DNA from: Owenia fusiformis
Lineage: Eukaryota > Annelida > Polychaeta > Sabellida > Oweniidae
Assembly (NCBI GenBank): GCA_903813345.2
Contig: CAIIXF020000004.1
Location: 24,121,985-24,185,984, forward strand
Reading direction: 5' to 3'
Length of the DNA: 64,000 bases
Made by a program: the position numbers and the translations under genes. The notes under the pieces are model-generated. The model was not told the DNA's origin and searched no databases. It was given only the letters and a program-made list of their open reading frames with translations. This document shows, piece after piece, positions 59,801 through 64,000 of the stretch. How positions within the stretch are numbered: the stretch's first letter is position 1; each line of letters begins with the position of its first letter.

Positions 59801-62299
59801 TAGATGGGCATTAGATATTTCGCGGACGGTTACGTGCATGTGCATCTTTCAAGTTAAGGTTGTTGCTAGTTCTGATAGCCTCTTTCCATGTTATTGCTAT
59901 AATGGGTAAGAAATGGAATATTGAATTGCTTATATTTGTTTTCAGGACTCGCAAGAGACGCTCTTGTTTGAGCCTCTATAGGCCAAGGAAAAAATTGTGT
60001 CTTGCTTTATTCATGAAACCAATTCAAGTAAAAAAGATAGCAATGAAGAGGCAAAAGAAGAATTAGCATCAAGTACTGATGAATATGACAAAATTAATAA
60101 CTATGAATCTTGGATACATATTTGAACGAGGTTCGCGTAACTGTCAATCAATTTTTTGCCTAACCGCAAATTAAAAATACAATATTATGACTTAAGTAGA
60201 ACATATTAGGTGGTTTCCAATGCTCAATTGGCTTTTTGTGATTGTATGTAGGTTACATCTATATACCCCGAGGTCGTTAGGCAATGTAGACCATGCCCTA
60301 ACGACAAAAATAAACAAATTACTAAATTCTGTGTAGTTTTGAATTTCAAAATCAACAGTTTTTCGCTTATTTCATGTTATCCCCGGGCATCAATTTGCAA
60401 AGAATACGTTCAAAATATACATTACTAAGTGCATCACCGAATGCGATGCCTACAAAAATCGTGCATCCTTTCATTGATACACAGTAGAAGAAAATAATGC
60501 ACCAACCTTAGTTTTCTGTTCCATCGCGGCCATTTTATTGGATAAATCAGTGATCGTACTCGTATAATCTCGTTTTCAGAGGTGTCGTAACCGTCATGCT
60601 ATAACACCGTGAATTTCATGAAATTAAAAACATTTAATCGGTGTTGCGACCGCATTGTTAAATTGCAATAAGTCAAATAAGAAAGACCATTTTTATTGCT
60701 TGTATCCCTTGAATTCATATTTAATGGGACTCAAGTGGGGTAGATATATTAAGGTCTGTCACCATATGCTACGGGGAGACATATTGCATCTCATGGGTCA
60801 CCTGTGAATATATATGCATGAGAGTTTTTTTTGATTGAAGAAAACAAATTGCCATTTGTACAAATTGTCATTTTTACATCTCGGAAAATGAATGTTAGAG
60901 ACAAATCAAGTTGGATTTACAATTATGGAGTTTTAGCCAGAGTTTTTATTGTTTTAGGCTAACATTCCTGGTTCTAAAAACATATTTTGATAAAAAATAA
61001 ATAATTTGTAAAACATTTACAACCCTTGGTCACTTTGACCTCTGTCTATTGACATTTTTAATATGCTATTCATTTGAATTGCAGATAACATATTGTTTTA
61101 GTGTAACATTGTCTTAATCCAGCAGTTTTGAAGACCAAACTTTTGAAAAAACATAGATTATATTATTATAATCATTTACATCACACGAAAATAGTATTGC
61201 TCAATTCAAAGATTTAGGAAATATCACAAAACAGAGAATTATCGTCTTAAAGTACCTCTTGACAAAACAACTTTCGGCTAAATGTGTGTAAAAGTGTGTA
61301 TGAATATGAATATAAGCCAAGGGTAAAGACCAAATAAATTGTAATGCGTATGAATGTTACCCCTGGTACGTCTTGGCGTTAACACCTGTTCTCTCAAGTC
61401 AGATTAGCCGATGACAAAACTTTTTCTATTTGGCCGATGGTGTCGAGTGTTGAACATGTTGAGCTAGGCCGTATCCATGACTCGAGACCCTTGAGCTCAC
61501 TGCGTTAATTCATAAAATAAATTGTTCGCAACGTGATGCGTTGTATTTTGGTCATTTTGGTCATTTTTCATACCGATTCTTTCTTGACAAATGAAAATAC
61601 ATCTATTGTGTTTTGCTTCACAATACATGTTTCGATAAGTATTGATAATATAAATGTTGATATATTGTAGTTGCTGAGAGTTATGCCCAAAAAGGTAGGA
61701 AAGGTGGGGACAAGGCATGCATGAAAAATTGCAATGAAGAAAATCGCCGATGTAAAAAGATTTGCAAGAATGGATCGCCCCCAATCGATGGGAGAAGTGA
61801 GTAAATACATTGGAGAGCACGTATCATTCACGTATCATTAAATCCGATTATTTTAATTTATATGAGTTGTGTGTTACTTTGATATTGATATCTAATGATA
61901 TTGAATATAATATGAGAGCAATCAAACGAATATCAGATTCGATATAAGCATATTTTTCAATTTTATTACTTATTTTCTTACAAAATAGAATGTATATGGG
62001 GTGACTATGGTGAGGAGAAATACGGGGAGTGTTCTGTTAGTTGTGGAGGTGGCACACTACCAGTGACACGTTACAGGTACAAGTTTTTCGGTGAAGCAGA
62101 GACCGGGGATCCGGAATGCATTGGTTCGAGCTATATCTATGTGAGAAGCCAATCGTGTAATACTCATTCATGTCCATCCATACAGACTTCTCAACCTCCT
62201 CCAATAAAGATCATTCCTCCTGGACCGGTCCCTCCGCCTCCCCAACCGATTGTCCCACCTCCTGCACTATATAAAATAGAGAATATTGCTTGGTTATAA
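50752..62299 (+). CDS. Gene C: short TSP1-like secreted protein, possibly truncated (3 exons)
   Basis: Exons 50752-50809, 61671-61796 and 61989-62299 (to TAA) form one open frame of 164 aa: signal peptide, Lys/Cys-rich segment, one TSP1-like module with Pro-rich tail. Compared with gene A exon 3, the tail matches up to PIVPPP and then diverges where the donor should be, running to a stop. No TSP1, type II, III or IV exon follows before the window ends. A 10.9-kb first intron carries several transposons. It may be a functional short paralogue or a decaying one. Confidence 0.55.
51121..51199 (-). repeat. Split direct repeat B2
   Basis: TTAAAACTGGTCCTCCGTA... through TGTGCCGCTAT, matching 53209-53288. 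It forms the outer edge of the element. Confidence 0.75.
51200..52620. repeat. Degenerate tandem repeats with CCTCGGAGG/CCTCAGAGG motifs
   Basis: TGCCCCGGAGGCAAA-type blocks recur at about 51400, 51699, 52015, 52171 and 52304, alternating with TTCCTCAGAGGTAAAC and AATCCTGGCAT. A larger piece at 51175-51350 is repeated at 51778-51960. It lies between repeats B2 and A2 of the retroelement, where those repeats would normally adjoin. Confidence 0.7.
52941..53073 (-). repeat. Split direct repeat A2
   Basis: TAAATTTAGCAAATGCTGCC... to CACTTAAATAGAAC, matching 56328-56451 except for a short internal duplication (ACTCATTCT). Confidence 0.75.
53209..53288 (-). repeat. Split direct repeat B1
   Basis: Matches 51121-51199. 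It lies just downstream (minus strand) of the recombinase remnant. Confidence 0.75.
53405..53978 (-). pseudogene. Tyrosine recombinase remnant
   Basis: Minus strand: a core-binding start (GEPKTIENYAYKFSKW), then FLRYEE (~53641-53658) with the position of the first catalytic Arg, and a C-terminal SDCSIDGYVESNIQER with the nucleophile Tyr at about 53454-53456. The His-x-x-Arg region between is scrambled by frameshifts. Matches the DIRS/Ngaro recombinase layout. Confidence 0.7.
54275..55480 (-). pseudogene. Reverse transcriptase and RNase H remnant of the DIRS-order element
   Basis: Fragments on the minus strand: VEVSKVVNPITV and FLDDA (reverse transcriptase catalytic region, ~55430-55300), SDASSRACGEYVLEY (RNase H first Asp), DNTGVVNIVNKGSM, WIPRELTRNAESIS, and VDIFADN ... 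AVDSFSQDW. Frameshifts and stops throughout. Confidence 0.7.
56328..56451 (-). repeat. Split direct repeat A1
   Basis: Matches 52941-53073. Its outer end is the boundary of the element against sequence shared with gene A (GGCATTTAG.AAAATG). Confidence 0.75.
56519..56770 (+). pseudogene. Ty3/Gypsy pol fragment
   Basis: Reads GYFRRYIPEISAVASPF ... VVWTAECE, then with shifts LLTTAPIF, PDFNMEF and LRGIGG: the connection between reverse transcriptase and the first Asp region of RNase H in Ty3/Gypsy pol. Only ~250 bp remain, with no LTRs nearby. Confidence 0.65.
57344..57676 (+). pseudogene. PIF/Harbinger nuclease, N-terminal fragment
   Basis: 110 codons: RLFRDRSQPLEMTDDEIL, YRMPRPLILELIN, then SLRFYATGCMQ and GDIFGVSQTTVS, the conserved start of HARBI1-type transposases. 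The catalytic DDE part is absent; the frame ends at TAG next to GTAGGC, which might be a former donor. Upstream 56770-57340 is rich in CGCAAAT/ATTTGCG motifs, perhaps the element's subterminal region. No partner Myb-like gene found. Confidence 0.65.
57680..59337 (+). other. Gene C intron 1, mixed segment
   Basis: Contains imprecise AGGGATCCATACT repeats (57825-57965), a mariner-like end at 57985 (ACAAGGGCCGATCAAAAAG) without partner, and from about 58665 sequence collinear with gene A 1186-1760, interrupted by a ~110-bp insertion near 58777-58889. No exon found. Confidence 0.5.
59338..60611. mobile_element. TIR element with CACGGTGTTATAG ends, unknown family
   Basis: Inverted ends CACGGTGTTATAGCATGACG and its complement (about 28 bp). 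Gene A near 1755 shows the empty site, giving a likely AATTT duplication. An internal ~545-bp block (about 59772-60315), absent from the copy at 8911-9592, is a nested insertion; it contains an IR (GTCGTTAGG...CCTAACGAC, 60273-60305). No transposase recognised. Confidence 0.7.
60612..61670 (+). other. Gene C intron 1, distal part
   Basis: Collinear with gene A 1755-1915 and 2631-2705, then 4166-5101, without the insertions there. No exon. Confidence 0.6.
61671..61796 (+). CDS. Gene C exon 2: Lys/Cys-rich segment
   Basis: V-A-E-S-Y-A, QKGRKGGDKACMKNC, RRCKKICKNG, then Pro and GR. It combines the basic linker of gene A with the C...C...CKKIC pattern of gene B exon 2. 126 nt, phase 1-1, donor GTGAGT. 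Confidence 0.75.
61989..62299 (+). CDS. Gene C exon 3: TSP1-like module, reads through to a stop
   Basis: CIWGDYGEEKYGEC, CGGGTLPV, GDPECIGSS, QSCNTHSC and a Pro-rich tail. The match to gene A exon 3 ends at CCACCTCCTG; the expected GGGAGAAGTGAGT donor is replaced and the frame stops at 62297-62299. Confidence 0.7.
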
Positions 62300-62610
62300 G
62301 AAGTGTCTATTTGTAAGAATCTCTTGTAATCAGCAGTAATCAGCAAAAATACTCAGCACATATAAACAGAGACATTACAGAGACAATACTCGCTGCATAT
62401 ATGGAACACTCTGTATATTCAGGTATTGCTCCTCTTTATTTGTAGAACAGCGCATATAAGCACTGATTATATGTGAAGTTAAGAATACTCAAATATATGC
62501 AAACGCAATACTTTGTAAGTGTGCAATATAGTCACACATTATTATTGCTTCTTTCTGACAATATTAAGCTATTTCTAAGTTACACTGCTCATTTTATAAC
62601 TGAGCATACA

Positions 62611-62616
62611 AATAAA
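62611..62616 (+). terminator. Candidate poly(A) signal of gene C
   Basis: AATAAA about 310 bp after the exon 3 stop. Such hexamers are common in AT-rich DNA, so this is weak support. Confidence 0.3.
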
Positions 62617-62619
62617 AAA

Positions 62620-64000
62620 CAGACTATTTATGCGTATTTTTTCTTTTAAGCATGATAAAGCAATACAACAAAATAATGTAAGAATCGTCCGTAGTTCTTA
62701 ATGAATATGACTTTACCTGTGTTTAACAAGCAACTAGATGGATTTTGAAATGATCTATTTTTACTATAATTATGATTTTGGACACCTTTTAAGTCGCACC
62801 AGAAAAGAGAGATCTTCCTTGTAGTTATCAAAAGTTGTGCAAACACGTGTTTTGTATGGATATCGCCCCCCCCCCCCCCCCCCGACGGAAAGTTGGCTAC
62901 ACCGCTGAACTTGTTATCTCTACTTTCAGGGTCAATGCAACCTTATTCTTCCCGAGAAGGTATTATTATTTAACATTGACAACCTGTTAACACCGTTTGT
63001 ATTAAATCTTGGATTATGCATGGGAATTCAAGTTTTTACTTTTTCAAATCGCCGCTTTGATTGTTTCCAATTCCTCATGATCAAAGCAAATGGAAGTCTA
63101 GACTATTTTGGTCATGTTTTCGATTTTAATTATAATCCACACATCAATTCAGAATCATAAAATATAAATCACTGGAGCAACGTCCAACAGCTTTTAATCC
63201 GCTTAATAAGTTAAAACACATTAAGTTAAACACATTCTTGCCTTTGAATTAAAGTCCATGTTAAATTCTTCCCGGTAAAGTCGGTATTTAAAAACAATTA
63301 TAACAGGTAATGGAATCGAAAGAAGATTTCATAGTGTTTATGTTTCAATCAGTGTTGATTTCATTGTCTTATATAACTCATTTACATGAGTTTTCTATTC
63401 CCGATGCTTGGTCATAGTTTGCCCGGATAGTTTGTTCATAATAAATTGATTTAAGTTTAAATAGAAAATAAAGATAGTATTCTTATTTGAATTTTACAAA
63501 CTGGGTATCAAAAAGCCGGCTTTTTAACTTCAGTTTGAAACTGGCTTTTTTAATCCTGCTTTTTCAGAACTATAGATTGTAAATGCGGTTGCCTTTGTGT
63601 ACTTTTTTATGTTACGGTGCAGTTTTGTGAATCAAAATATCATTTTTTAATAATTTGATAATATGAGAAGGAAGAGAAAAAAACCCGGGAATCAACAGTT
63701 ATACAGGCTACATTCCGTCTCATTATCTATGTCATGATCATTACATGTATAACATAATTCCCATACCTGTTTACGGCTGGGTGTAGGTTCGCATGGGCGT
63801 AGCCAAGGCAGGGGGAACATGTGCGCTTGCATTCCCCACCCTCTCAAAAAGAAAAAGAAATTTTGCAAAATATGAAAAAACATTGACATTAACATCCAGA
63901 AATTCCGGGGATAAACGCCGTTCCGGGCCTCGCTTCGTTCGCATTGATGCAAACCCAAGAAATCTCACCCCTGAACAATTGCTGACTCTGCCTCTGGTTC
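62620..64000. other. Downstream of gene C
   Basis: AT-rich, with a run of 18 C at 62866-62883 and an inverted pair at 63508-63555 (AAAAAGCCGG...CTGGCTTTTTT). From about 63780 (GGGCGTAGCCAAGGCAGGGG) it is GC-richer and resembles a dispersed repeat. No exon of the family found. Confidence 0.45.

Overview
This is an AT-rich, repeat-laden eukaryotic window with small exons, GT-AG introns, TATA boxes, AATAAA signals and many DNA transposons. The satellites with GACA/GACG and GGGC runs and the transposon types suggest a mollusc, probably a bivalve. That is an inference; nothing here names a species.

The only host genes I can support are three tandem, same-strand paralogues (A, B, C) encoding secreted, cysteine-rich modular proteins. 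Gene A (218-16405, 9 coding exons, predicted 570 aa) runs: signal peptide, basic linker, three thrombospondin type 1 (TSP1)-like modules with Pro-rich tails, one 'WG-x-W...CC' module (here type II), one type III module, and a Thr-rich stalk with a type IV module. Gene B (21534-46741, 13 coding exons, predicted 717 aa) keeps this order but has a Lys/Cys-rich N-terminal part, two TSP1 modules and three type II modules. Gene C (50752-62299) has only a signal peptide, a Lys/Cys-rich exon and one TSP1 module; its last recognisable exon has lost the splice donor and reads to a stop, so C is short or decaying. Nearly every internal exon is phase 1-1, so modules can be added or lost without breaking frame. 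Both reconstructed frames close exactly at matching two-codon terminal exons.

The rest is intron and intergenic DNA shaped by insertions, many of which can be bounded by comparing paralogous introns. The main ones are: a multi-armed foldback region in gene A (about 12.7-15.3 kb); two decayed long-TIR elements with XPG-like nuclease motifs and 3-bp target duplications, which I assign to Academ (24526-29115 and 33410-38149); a structurally intact mariner whose transposase is interrupted by an apparent intron (47654-49615); a decayed tyrosine-recombinase retroelement with split direct repeats of Ngaro/PAT type (51121-56451); Ty3/Gypsy and Harbinger fragments (56.5-57.7 kb); a 162-bp minisatellite; a ~350-bp satellite; a tRNA-derived SINE; and many MITE-like foldbacks.

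The three genes look like products of tandem duplication: their promoters, signal exons and first introns align. They probably make related extracellular matrix, adhesive or defence-type proteins. The sequence does not say which.
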